Assembly (NCBI GenBank): GCA_008933995.1
Contig: WARS01000013.1
Span: 620,001-684,000, forward strand
Source of the DNA: Datnioides undecimradiatus
Taxonomy: Eukaryota; Chordata; Actinopteri; Lobotiformes; Datnioididae
Length of the DNA: 64,000 bases
Direction: 5' to 3'
The position numbers and the translations under genes are program-made. The notes below the pieces were generated by a model. It saw only the letters and a list, made by a program, of their open reading frames with translations, was not told where the DNA came from and did no database searches. This document shows positions 27,263-55,537 of the stretch, piece after piece. The stretch's first letter is position 1. Each line of letters opens with the position of its first letter.

Positions 27263-27812
27263 CAGTGCATCCGGAAAGTATTCACAGCGCTTTACTTTTT
27301 CCACATTTTGTTATGTTACAGCTTTATTCCAAAATGGATTAAATTCATTTTTCCCCTCAAAATTCTACACACAACACCCCACAATGACAATGTGAAAAAG
27401 TTTTTGAAATTTTTGCAAATTTATTAAAAATCAAAAATCAAGAAATCATATGTACATAAATATTCACAGCCTTTGCCACGAAGCTCAAAATTGAGCTCAG
27501 GTGCATCCTGTTTCCACTGATCATCCTTGAGATGTTTCTACAGCTTAATTAGTCCACCCGTGGTAAATTCAGTTGATTGGACATGATTTGGAATGGCACA
27601 CACCTGTCTATATAAGGTCCCACCATTGACAGTGCATGTCAGAGCACAAACCAAGCATGACGTCAAAGGACTCGTCTGTAGACCTCAAGACAGGATTGTC
27701 TCGAGGCACAAATCTGGGGAAGGGTACAGAAAAAATTCTGCTGCTTTGAAGGTCTCAATGAGCACAGTGGCCAGTGGAAAAAATGAGTTTAATCCATTTT
27801 GGAATAAGGCTG
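27263..27812 (+). mobile_element. Internally deleted Tc1-like transposon
   Basis: The element starts CAGTGCATCCGGAAAGTATT directly after a TA dinucleotide, the target of Tc1/mariner elements. The long terminal inverted repeat region follows, with TTCCACATTTTGTTATGTTA and ATTCCAAAATGGATTAAA. Then comes the 5' leader and the start of the transposase on the plus strand (27657 on). After about 40 codons the sequence jumps to a piece of the right inverted repeat (TTTAATCCATTTTGGAATAA at 27788-27807) and stops. Most of the transposase, including its DDE catalytic core, and the outer right end are missing, so the copy cannot move by itself. Confidence 0.85.
27657..27775 (+). pseudogene. Tc1-like transposase N-terminal fragment, broken
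   Basis: After an ATG at 27657 the reading frame resembles the N-terminal helix-turn-helix region of Tc1 transposases. The recognisable piece RIVSRHKSGEGYRK and the following SAALKVSMSTVAS lie in a different frame from the ATG, so a frameshift is present. The fragment then runs into the terminal repeat. No catalytic residue remains. Confidence 0.75.
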
Positions 27813-30800
27813 ATACTTTAAGTTAGGATGCATTGCGAGCATGAACTCAGTAACTATTAAAACTGGGTGCCTTTGACTGGGATCCGCCTATACAGTAACT
27901 CAGTGCATTGATAACTGATGACATGACATCAGTCCCAGCTTCTCCTCAGACACGATTAAAGTTAAAGAAACTTTAAAATATCTGAATTAGTTTTAATTTG
28001 GCAGACTTTCTTATGGGAACACTTGTTTTGAGTGTGATGGCTGCTTGACTCAGGCTCTTTCCCAGTTCCTAAATATAAGTTAAAGTCCAGGGAGGCTCCC
28101 TTCTTAAATGTCATCAGCCGGGGGCTCAGTGAGCATCAGAGACAGCAAAGTACAGCTCAAGTCCTGCCAGCTTCCTGCTTTCATGGCGACTTCAGAGCTA
28201 TGTCTGCAGCAGACAGGACGGCATATCCCTCTGAGCATCTCTCAGTAAACATATTTGCTTGATACGGGATGTGACAGGAGGACATTTGAAACGTTTCTGT
28301 CACTTTTCCTTCTTTCTTTCTTCTGTTGATCTGTTTGTTTTCAGATCATCTCACAGCACAGAGATTCTCATCTCAACACATCTGAGTTTGGTGCACCACT
28401 ATTGCAGCTTACAGTTGTATCTTAGCATGTTTTAAGGTCTGCTTCTCCGATGAACTCCTGGCTCAGTCATTTCCTCACTGCCCATGCACGGACACCATGA
28501 TTGCCCCTACAGGAACTGAACGTTAGCTCATTAAACAGAAATTGAGATTTACTTCTCCTGTTTTATCCTCTAACTCTTCAACTTGGGATTTGTGTGTTGT
28601 CAACAAGGACAGGGACCAGCTCGACCCTTCATCTAGCTGTCAGTCACATGGTCACAGCTGACCTTGACTCTTTCACTTCACTGTGGATTGAAAAGTCTTC
28701 ATCATGAGCCAGAGCACACGTTCCTCCTGCTAAATGTCTCCAAACAACAATTTAGTTGGATCTCTCTAGAAACTTATTTTTAAAATAAATGAAAAATAAC
28801 AATAATAATAATAATTTTGTCTGATAAACGAAATGTTTGCCAGAGCTGTTCTGTTGATTACGTTCCACTTTTTGCCCAAACGTGACTCCCATCATCAGCC
28901 GCCGAGGCTCAGGAGTCTGCAGTTCCTCACTCCAGCGGCTGATTTCACAGCCCAGAGGAACGGGTAATCACTGAACCCTGCTGCTGCTGTGATTGGACGG
29001 AGGGGAAACCTTTCTACTCTCAGTGACGCGTGGTGATGAACAGCTGCACTGCCCTCAGTGTAGCGTGAAATGGCATTGAGCTTTGAATATTGTTTAATAG
29101 AATGTGAATATATATTTGTTTGAGCTGAGTCAGTGTATTTCTCCACGCTGCCACTTTAATACCGTTATTTATGTCTTCTTCAGATGTTATGTAATATTAG
29201 ATCGTTACCACTAGATGGAGCCCAAGATCTATTCTACACTGATTTTTACAGTATAATAAATATTATTATTATTATAATTATTATTGTTGTTGTTGTTGTT
29301 ATATCATGGTCACCTTAAATCCTATAAGTTCAGTAATAAACCTGCATCAATAAGCATCCATGCATCTTATTTGGTCCCAGTCACATTGTCTATGTCTTAT
29401 GTCTTAGCCATATCTCCATTCAAGTCTGCCCTATGGTTATAGTTATATTGGTTATGTTGACTTGTTTTACATCTCATCGTATTCCTATGTCTTTCGGAAA
29501 ATTCAATACAATGCCAGTCATTAAAAACAAACATGCAATTAGCAAAAGGGCGCAGCTCAGCAATGAGTTCAAACTGATGCCATAGAATGAAAAAAAAAAA
29601 GCAGTTAAAGCGAGGGAGCTTGTTAAAAAGATGGCGTCCAGCCTGAGGATGTGAAGGTGGAGTCAGTTCCAAAGTTTGGGTGTAGCACAGGAGAAGGGCC
29701 TGACACCATCTGTGCTCAGGCTGACGGCTGGTACCAACAGACCTTTTGTTTTGTTTTGAATTTCTATTCTATTTTGTTCTATCCTATAAATATAGTAAAC
29801 ACAAATGTCAAACCATGGTGCACAGAGGTGGAGGGGTTTGTAGTGCTTCCACTGCTGTGCGGCCTCCTGCTGCCGGAGGCGGTGATGGAGCCGAGCCTAC
29901 AGAGCAGCGAGCCTTTCAGTGGGGGAGGATGTCTCCCCCCAGTTCTGCCCGACACCATGTGGCATCTGCGGGCTGTGTAACTCAAGTGGACGAGAATTAA
30001 GCAGAAAAAAAAAAGGTTCAGGGAGTCTGAAAGCAGTCACAGAGAGTTCACGTGTCTCTGTATCGCAGTGAAAACCTGCACTCTGCACTTTGATGTTCCT
30101 GCTCTGCAGCCACGTCGCTTTTATCCCGGTTACTGTCTGGAAAACCTACACGTGTAGCTCAGACGTAGCACGCAGGCTGTTTGTGCTTTGTGCGCCTCAT
30201 TTTTCCACATGAATATTCATAATAGTCTGTAATTGAAATCATTTCCTTTGCAATTTACTCGGCACATAAACACCCCTCACCTGCAGAGCGGCATCACATC
30301 TTCCTGACAGACCCATTCTCGTCATTAACAGCAGTAGCAAAGCTGCCGTCTGCCCTTGAACGGAGGCTCCTGTTTAAAAGTTGCTCGGAGTTCCCCGCCA
30401 TGCCAGAACACTTTGGATCAGATGTGGTTTTTATTTACAGCCGAGGTCTCAGCTAGGTCCACATTAACCTCTCAGTCTTATTTACTGTACCTGCTGGCCT
30501 GTATTAAGCAGAGCCTGAGTCCTGAGTTGGATGTAATTCTCCGTACCCTGAGCCCACATGTCCAGATTTCTTGGACGCATTAATTCATCAATCCAGGCGC
30601 GGGGTCTTTTAGCAGTCTGTGCTGCATTAGCCACTGTCTCGTAACTCTCTTAAAATCTGGCTCCTGGGGTCGAACTTTTGAGCTTCTTGCCAATTAAGGG
30701 CAGTTGTACGGTAAGCAGATCCATTCCTCCTGTGCCCAGAGGAATCGCTATGTCTTATTTCATTCTAATTCCACTTTCCATCATGTTCTGGGAGCGGGAC

Positions 30801-31928
30801 ATGATGGAAATGGCTTGTGACAGTTCTGACCCATTTGGAGGTCTCGCTACACAACATGAGCCGGTGAACTCGTCCTCCCTCTCTCACATCGGCCTTAATG
30901 TCCTCAGTGGCCACATACAGTTTTTCATCTCACGGGCAGCATTATGGGAAATTTGCACTGACCTCGTGCATCCCACGCTGTCTGCTCAACGAGGACGTTT
31001 GCTGCACCTGAACGCACCACGCTGTGAGCTGGGCCTATACCTGTGTGATTTCTAAGAAGGAAATAGGAAATAGTTTTATAACTTATACATATCTGAGGGT
31101 TTTAGCATTATTCAAGCAGTTTTAATTATGTTAATAAGCATTAATTAATGCTTCATAAATCAGTAATAAGGCCTTTATATTAACAACTTTTTACCAAAAA
31201 AAGAGATAAATAATATAAAATGAAAAAAACTTAATTTTGTTTTTAAACTGTGTATTAATTCATCAACAGAGCGATCGACCCATAATCTTGTGGAAAAGAG
31301 CTGCTGCAGACCATCTGGACTAAAATCCATCTATTAGCAACATATTAACATTTCCAACTGCTGACTTGATGCTTTATTAGAAAGTATAGAGCCATAACTC
31401 TTTATTAGAAGTCATGTGCTCGGTGTGGGATTGTTTGGTCCAGATGCTGCAGCTGTTTTTTTCAGAGGTGGTAAAACTGATGGAAAGTGAGCGAGTGGTT
31501 CACCAGCGATGACTGCCAGTCGACTTCAAACACAGCTCCGATGGAGTTTGCGAAGCCCGTCTAAACAGTCAGCTCAGTGTTTGGTCGGATTTCATTTGCT
31601 TTAATGGATTACGTGGTTTTTTTATAGGTGATGAGGAATTTTTTAAGAGTTTTCAGCTCGTGAAAGCTTCCAGGAATCCAACTGGATACATTTAAAAATA
31701 CAAAAAAGACATTTTACGAATCAAAGGCTGCCAATGGCTGTCAGCTACATACTGCACACAGCAAAAAGATGACGATACTGAAATTAATTCATTTTCTATA
31801 TGAAACAACAACAGGGTTAATTTAATGAAGTAAAGCAGACCGCTGGTTTAAAAGGCTATTTTGCTTTTAAAAGCATTAAAGGAATTAAAATAAAACCCTG
31901 TTGAACCAAACTGCTGCTCTGCCATGAA
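27813..31928. other. Intergenic; nothing recognised
   Basis: Apart from the triplet microsatellite near 29.27 kb there is no recognisable structure. Open frames here are short and mutually overlapping. Confidence 0.5.
29261..29300 (+). repeat. (TAT)n/(TTG)n compound microsatellite
   Basis: TAT/ATT triplets run to about 29284, followed directly by five to six TTG units. Confidence 0.9.
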
Positions 31929-32502
31929 CAGTGGTGGAGGAAGTGCTCCAATAGGGTAATTAACAATAGGGTAATTAAGTAAAAGTAACAATACCTCAGT
32001 GTAAAAATACTCTTAAATTAAAGTCGTTAATTAAGTTTTCTTTTTTTTTAAATTTCAGGTTAAAGTACAAAAGTTTTGACATCAAAATGTAAAACTCATT
32101 ATTATACATAATGGGACATTTCAGAATAATCTATATTATACTTTTGGATTAATGTATAATTACAATAATAATGTGTACATAACTTTAATGTAAATGCTGT
32201 TTGAACTGATTTCAACTGTTTCTACATTTTCTGCTGGATAGTTTATGACCCTCCCAGTGGCAATAATCAATAAATACAGATTAAAAGTTTGATCCACATA
32301 CATAATATTGCATACTTTTCAGCACGTGTTTGTTGGCTTTATTATGTACTATTGATCTGAATCTGCACAGCAACAAGAAATTGAAGTTATCAAATAAATA
32401 TTGGGGGTTAAAATGTAAAATATCAAAGCAGCAGAAACTGAACGATGAAAGAGTACATTTTAATTTTACTGGAGTGCAGTATTTGAGTAAATTCCACCAG
32501 TG
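31929..32502. mobile_element. CAGTGGTGG-ended non-autonomous DNA element (hAT-like)
   Basis: The left end is CAGTGGTGGAGGAAGTGCTCC, followed by AAGTAAAAGTAACAATACC and CAGTGTAAAAATACTC. The right end is TTTGAGTAAATTCCACCAGTG, the inverted partner with one mismatch in the terminal bases. From memory this is a very abundant family in spiny-rayed fish. The interior (CATTTCAGAATAATCTATAT) also fits. No open frame is present, so it would have relied on another element's transposase. Target-site duplications are not clear. Confidence 0.7.
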
Positions 32503-33294
32503 TTCATAACCCAGCAGCCTGTCATCCTCACTCAGCAGAGGGAGAGTCTGATCAGAGCATCTGCTTTTATCCCGTTTGGTTATCGTTGGGTTTGAGACGG
32601 ACACGGGGCCGCAGCTATGAATTATGGGCCCTCGTCCATCGTTCAAACCACAACAACGAGTCTTTGTGCAGCTGCCAGCGACTCCAGCACCTTTCACCAG
32701 ACACGCTCCTGAAGGACATGTTGAGTTTGGGGTTGTGAAGCTTCCCTACCTGAAAACACTGCTACCGTCTGACACGCCATCAGTCACGGGACACTCTAAT
32801 CTCCCTCACGCACTCTCCGCCCCCGTCCCGTTGGACCCCCTGTGCTCAGCTGACAAGCCTCCCCCAGTTTGTTCCCATGCTCGGGCCCCGTGTCATCAAG
32901 GTGTAGGAAGGTGGGGGGACTTACGGGTGGTCGAGACTACAAACAGAAAGGCTTTGGCGCGCCAGTGGGGTCCACCTCCCCCCAACACCACCACCACTGA
33001 ACTCCTGCGACCCTCCTCTCCCGCTCACGGGGTAAACCTTTTAACACACGCGCCATTCTCCGCCGGGTCAGGCCGAGGTCTCCAGCCTTTCACACGTCAG
33101 CCGCTAATGAGGTTTCAAAATCCGCGAGCGAGGTGAAGGCAGTCTGACCCCCGCTCAGGAAACCGAGCTGCGCGGGGACGGCAGCACCGCTGGTCAAATC
33201 ACTTCTGACATAAACCCACAGAACAATGTGCTGCAGTCTGGCTCCGAGGATCCACTGAGAGAAGTGATGCTCGCTCACGCGCTCCGTTTGACCT

Positions 33295-33320
33295 AAAAAA
33301 AAAAAAAAAAAAAAAAAAAA
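33295..33320 (+). repeat. Poly(A) run of 26
   Basis: Homopolymer preceded by TTTGACCT and followed by GCAGC. No retroposed gene or SINE body was recognised upstream, so I do not call it a retrotransposon tail. Confidence 0.9.
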
Positions 33321-34726
33321 GCAGCTACGTAGCTCTTTGGGCCAGTGCGATGTGTCGCGCGTGCACTGAGGCATATGTGGACTGTGATAACGCTCACGTG
33401 AGCCTCTCATTTAACGTTTACTTTGTTACTGCAGCTAACTTCCAGCACTGGTTACTGTGCTGCAACAGAGCGATATTTAAAGTATGGTGAGCAGGAAACA
33501 AATGCCCTGTGTGTAGATGTTGGAACTACTGGAAGTTTAATAACAGTATATTTGTTTTTTTAATCCAAAACCTTTCGAGCTATGGATTTCAAATAAAATG
33601 TTTTCAAATGAAGAAGAAGAAAGTTTTCATCTGCAAAAGCAGGCAGCAGTGAAGTCGAGTGAAAACAGGCTTTAAACCGTCCAGCCTGTCAAACTGGAAC
33701 ACATTTTTATTTTAGATTTTATTTGTTTTAAGGCTGATTATTATACCGCCTGAATCACCACAATGGACCCTGCATTATACTCAAAATGCAGCTGATGTCC
33801 CTTTTCTTCACATAAACCTCAGAAATGTAAAGAGACATGTATCTAAAACCAGAACATGTTCTTCTTCTAACAATTGAAGTCCTGTGTTTGAGAACATTAC
33901 ATCTGTCTCTCTATTTACCATTGATGTGTGTATTACAAACCCCACTGATGCTGCAGCTCCCTGCTCAGATCAGGGCTCAGTGCAAACTGAACATTTATGA
34001 ATCACAATATTTTTATGGACTACAACACCCAAAGGTGCTGCATTTTGCTCATTACAATAATAATGTTTACTCAAATGATACTCACTGAACTGAATGAACT
34101 CATATTTTTAAAAAATGATTCATTTCAGTTTGTAATATTACAGTGTTGACAGAATTGAAAATAAAATGATAGTGTTGTGACATAAAAGTTAAATAAAATA
34201 ATTCCATTCAAGGTTCCTCACAGCTGTTTTGATATTTGCCTTTAATCTGATAATAAAGTGACATTTAGACACGTTTTGCTTCCTTCACTTTTAATTAAAA
34301 TGCTTCAAAAATATATTTTTTTACCTATTTAGCTCATATTTGTCATATTCCAGATTACACATCACGGCTGTCAAATACACATAAATTGTTGTTTTAAAAG
34401 TACAAACAACAACAAATGATTTCTGTATTTTAAATGGAGGAATAATTAAGAAACTTCCCGTCACTGTTTAATAACAGATCTTATTTTTTATTGAGGAGAG
34501 TCAAGTTGGGCTTTCCATTTTTAGAAAATAAACCAATGACAATATTACAAATAATGAAATTGTTACATCATTCACAGGGTTACAGTCAATATACATTTAT
34601 ACAGAAATACAGGATCTCCCACATCAGTCACAGTGGTCTGAACCGGCACTGGTCTATAACGTGGGCTTTAAAGGACCGGGGAGCACAAGAAGATCCCCCG
34701 CCTGTACTCGCCAACAGCCAGAGTGG

Positions 34727-34797
34727 TAGTGGGAGGGGGAGGGGGGGCTACAGAGGGGAACACGGGGTCATATAGGGGAACACGGGTGGCGGGGGGC
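34727..34797 (+). repeat. G-rich tract with an imperfect 20-bp tandem duplication
   Basis: Runs of three to seven G are spaced by one to seven bases. GGGGAACACGGG occurs twice, about 20 bp apart. The arrangement fits a G-quadruplex motif on the plus strand. Confidence 0.7.
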
Positions 34798-35233
34798 CAT
34801 AGTGGTACGAAAGTTTGCCCATCAGAGGGAGAGGCGCGGGCTCGTTGTGAGCAGCAGCCAGCGTCTGTCCATCAGCAGCCTGCTGAAGCGTCCTGAGCAC
34901 TGGTGCTCCGCCTGCTGCAGCATTCACACACGCCCTGCACCTGAAGATGTTCGTCTGACAAGCTACACCTGACCACCACAGCAGCAGAGGGCGCTCTGGA
35001 GCTTCGTGCTGCAGCCATCAAACAGGAGCCATTTTCTGTCCTCCACAACGGGAGGCAGACCTCTCGCTCCGACCAAACTGGAGCTGGGCGCCGTTCAAAC
35101 GCGGCCCGGTGGGTACAGCCTGGCATGGCTCGTGTTTATGCACACTATCATGTAGCAGTAACACTGAGACTTAACGCTTTTCCTCCGTCCTTCAAAAATT
35201 GGCACTCGGTGAGGGCAGGACTGGCTGTTTCTC

Positions 35234-35250
35234 TTTTTTTTTTTTTTTTT
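35234..35250 (+). repeat. Poly(T) run of 17
   Basis: Homopolymer; on the minus strand it is an A-run. Confidence 0.9.
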
Positions 35251-38048
35251 ACTTCACAGATGTAAGAGGAGAACGTACAGTCTGTTTTGCTGGAAGCTGC
35301 AGCAGGCCAACGCTGTGTGAAACCATCACGAGAGTCAACACGGCGTTGCTCCTGCTCCAGTTTCCAGCGGAAAACTGTAAAAGAAAATAGTTTATTTAAA
35401 CCGGAGGAGCCGGCGTCTGCGTGCGTCGATGGCAGATCTCTGGTGCTGAGAAACTCCACGATAAAACTTCAGCTGAGAGGTTTCATCGTATGAGCTGTTT
35501 CTGGAGAGCGAACAGCAGGAAACAGCTCTGAAGCAGGTCGACTCAAGATAAAGGACGCAGATACCTTTCTGTACGTGCAACTGAGCGTCTGTACTCTATA
35601 CTAAACTATATGGTAACCAACAATAATTTCACTTAAATGAAATATTCAGTTTGATGTCAGAGAGGCGATAAAAGAATTATCACCACGTCAATTTTCTTTC
35701 AGGAATACAGCCTCCGTAAAAACCGCAGCGGATGAATTAGTAACTTGGCTTCTACACATTTTTCAAAAGTCCAGAGTCTGGATCTTTTTCACAGCTTGGG
35801 CTTTGGTGTGAAGAAAGCAGCCAGTCTGCCACTGAAAAGGAAACCAGAATCACTCGAAACACTTGACATAAGTGCGTCAATTCCTCCTCCCGCGATCGTT
35901 GCTCAGCTCGAGCCGCAACAATACGTCTCTCTTGTGCCATCGGAATCATAAGATACATAAATACTTGATGCGGTGCTTTCAAACACTCCACGTCGAATCA
36001 AAAGGTTTGGTTTTCTTTTCTCTTAAACTCCGGCAGCTGAAATGGAAAGCATCAGACTAACCCTTCAGCAGAGTATTCTCTCAGCGGTGGGAAAACACTG
36101 ACAGCACGCAACATAAAGTCGACTCCGGCGCTATTTTATGTCGGCGCGTTTGTGCCCACCATGTTTAAGGTAGTTCATTCAAGCACAGTTCAAGGATAAT
36201 TGCTTGATTAATAACTCAGAGTCTTGGCAGCGTCCGTGGATGATCGTCTGAATGGGCTTTAATGGGGCCGCAGCAGAAACCCACCGGCCCTGTGTATACT
36301 TTAGATTAATTCCTCCGACAACATTAAGTGTTTTTCCTGACGACGGAATATTTGCCGCACCGTGAGAAGACGAACGGCCTCGCGGCATCAAACTGATGAG
36401 CTGTTAAGTACTGAGAAATGGAAAAGGAAGACGGTCGAAAGCCGAGTTTTAAAAAGCAAACTGCATGTTGGCATCGGTGGCATTTAGGTCACAGCACCAC
36501 TTCTCGCTCCCCTCTCAGCTATGACTAACAGCTCATGATTCCCGCCCCCCTTCCAGTTTCATATGTTATAAAGGCTTCCAGGGAAATATTTGCTCTGATG
36601 TGTTGTCTGCAGATGAAAATAACCAAGACGGAGAGTTAAAACCCTTCCACTGCCGGCCTTAAATTGTCTGGACAGCCAGGGATAATGAAAGGTACGCCGA
36701 CAGAGGGGCAGTGAGGAGGTTTCTCGCTCTCTTTAACCGGGGCTTTGGTGCTAAAGCTGTCTGAAGAGACACCGCAGAACCTCAGGTCAAGTCTGAGGGT
36801 TAGGTCAGAGCGAACGCGGCAGCATTGTCCAGTCTGGAGGACTTTCTGTACATAGTCAGAGACGTGCAGCATCAGGACAAGACGGGACACAACTGCCGCA
36901 CCGATGAGTGTCAGCTCGCCCGCTGCTGTTGGTGCTTTTAAACTCGCCGAGACGAAACCAGACAACTGCTGGAAGCCGACTGTGCGGAGATCAGTGGGAG
37001 CGGCAGACAGGTGGCTGACAGGCATGTGTGTGATCAAGGGGTGAGAGAGAGAATCAGTGCCTGGACAGAGCGGCTGTGATCGGGGTGCGGCCGCCCCGCT
37101 GTGACCGGACACATCTTACCGATGGCTCACAGCTGGACGCCCGTGTCTGGCTGTCAGGCCTCGGAGCGCGGCCCAGTAGGAACTCTGCGCCGCTGACATC
37201 ACTGACTGGCTGCGTACATAAACCCACAGCTGACTCTCCGTCTCCAGGGAGCCACTGCATCGCTTTGAACTCCATCTTGCGCCTGGATACGGATGATTGA
37301 CAGCTCTGTACTCTGCATGAGACAGCATTTTTCACAGGAAACCATACAAGAAATGCAAACACGGTCTAACATGAAATCAAAAGCCTGTTACAGGGAAATG
37401 CTATTTATCTACATGGTTTTGGGCACCAGCTCGTTTCATGTTGGAAAAATAAATTCCTAAGCGTCGATGGAAGATCCAGAGTGTTTGTTGGAGTCGAACT
37501 GTCGACTCAGTGCAGAAAAAAAAACAACTAAAAGTGAAAATAATAACAAGTCAATAATATCCATACAGACATTGCAAAAATATAACACATTGCATTTTCA
37601 TTTTTAGGTCAACAAACGCCTGATTGCGAAGTCTGTTCACGACTGCGTGTGTGAAATAACCACGTGTGGTATCGAAGCTGCGACACTTTGAACACAACAA
37701 AATGTCTTTTCAAAAGGAAAAGTGGAAGAAGGAGAAAGACGGAAGATAACGCAGCCGCATTATCATCTGCAAAGTGTGTCAAATCCAAGCTCTTACCAAA
37801 CAGACTTCTAGTAATTGCAGCAAATCAAAGCACTGTGAAATTAAGCACTCACTCAGCATGCGATCAAACACGAGTCCCCGACGGGAGCCGCTGCTTCCCT
37901 GTGCATGTGGTGTGCACGTGCAACATGTGCACAGGCGGCACCGGGGATGAGCAAGGTGAAGGAGGATGCAGTAACAGGACACGTGTGCGAGTGTGGACTC
38001 TGATGTAAACAGTAGAACCTGTTTCCGTGTGTGAAAAAGATGTTGTTG

Positions 38049-38100
38049 TTTTTTTTGTTTTTTTCCCCCCCCCCACAGACTTTTTTCTTTTTTTTTTTTT
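38049..38100 (+). repeat. T-rich/C-run tract
   Basis: Two long T-runs are separated by a run of ten C and CACAGAC. On the minus strand, downstream of the ephb2 stop, this reads as A-runs and a G-run. Confidence 0.85.
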
Positions 38101-38509
38101 CACAGAGCGAGGAGGGAAAGCACTGGCGACGACACGTTAAATCCTCCCCGTGGTCAGTTCTGCTGCTCCTGAACCCACGGACTGTGACTGTCTCTGAGTC
38201 TTGGCGTTGCGGCAGGTCAGGTGCGTCTGATATGTACAGTACAGGATCATGATTGGGGTGCAAAAGAAGGGGGAAGAGTTCTATTTGGCAAGCTGTGAGT
38301 ATTTCACTGTGAAAGGAAACAGACTGTCTATAGTGAGAGGAAGCATGGTGAGACGGAGTCTTCATCACAAAATTTCACACAATATAGAAAAATGACTTGC
38401 AATGAGAAAAAACCTGTTTTTTTTCCTTTTGGAGCGTTGATTTCACCGTGTCAACTGTCAGTCTGAATGAATGTGTTTCTGACATCAGTCTATGCCAAAC
38501 GCGTCCTTT

Positions 38510-39237
38510 CATCTGGTTGTATTTATTTGTTTTCTCTCCGGGGGAAACAGCTGGGAGTGCACGTCGGGTCCCTCAGTCTCCTCTGCAGTGTGCCTCTCAG
38601 GAGGCCGCAGAGGACTCTGTGTTTCCTCGTGATGTCCAGAATTCAAAAAGACAATATCCACACCGTGCTGAGGACGTCCTCGCCCCCTCAGCGCCTTCTG
38701 ATTCTCTTTTTTTTTGCCCTTTTAAAGGGTAGCTTTCCTACTCAGTTCGTCTAGTGTACAGCCTTATATCATCTATAAATTTAGATAAACTCCTTGCCTT
38801 TTCTCAGTTTTTCTTTTTTTTCTTTAAAAAATTCTTTACAAAATTATCAGAACAAAACAAACCCAAAAAAAAAAAAGAAAAAAAGTTCAACATCAAATGA
38901 AAAAATGGTGGAAGATTGAAAAATGTGTTGCTGGTCGCGCCTAACCTCCCGTGTTTCTAGCTCCAAAGGTGGGTCGGCTGTGGGCCCTCGGACGCCTCGT
39001 CACACGGACTTTCGTTTCCACGACTCTCCACAGCTGATCCCAAGGATGGAGGGAGAGTCAGGGTGAGGGGGTGAGAGGAGGAGAGAGGGAAGTGGAGGGG
39101 GGAACGGGGGATGAATGGTAGCCTGGTGGGAAGCCCAGACACACTGTAACGCGAAAATACATCCACTCCATCCTCCACACCCACAGCCCTGCATCCCAAC
39201 CGCCTGCATATTTCCCCCTCTGCTCCGCTCGGGAGGG
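38510..39237 (-). other. ephb2: ephb2 3' UTR (extent uncertain)
   Basis: Sequence downstream of the ephb2 stop codon on the coding strand. A canonical AATAAA lies at 38527-38522 (TTTATT on the plus strand), about 710 bases past the stop, which would give a 3' UTR of about 0.73 kb. Another AATAAA complement lies near 34.49 kb. The sequence alone cannot say which is used. Confidence 0.4.
38522..38527 (-). terminator. Candidate ephb2 polyadenylation signal AATAAA
   Basis: TTTATT on the plus strand equals AATAAA on the coding strand. It is the first canonical hexamer seen downstream of the stop codon. No strong GT-rich downstream element is obvious. Confidence 0.35.

Positions 39238-55537
<16,300 letters not shown>

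Larger units (their letters stand above)
32503..38000. other. Intergenic / possible distal ephb2 3' UTR; nothing coding recognised
   Basis: A GC-rich part at 32.6-33.3 kb contains a 170-codon plus-strand frame with Pro-rich low-complexity composition and no domain. The remainder is AT-rich, with several A- and T-runs and a G-rich duplication at 34.73-34.80 kb. Confidence 0.45.

Noticed and set aside
32624..33136. 170-codon plus-strand open frame
   Set aside because: It lies in GC-rich sequence, is Pro/Ser/Thr-rich without a domain, and has no splice or homology support.
37491..37508. Hairpin GAGTCGA-ACTG-TCGACTC
   Set aside because: A short 7-bp stem of this size is expected by chance in 64 kb, with no supporting context.
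37853..38368. 171-codon minus-strand open frame
   Set aside because: It is produced by A-runs and a G-run (Lys- and Gly-rich) in the probable ephb2 3' region.
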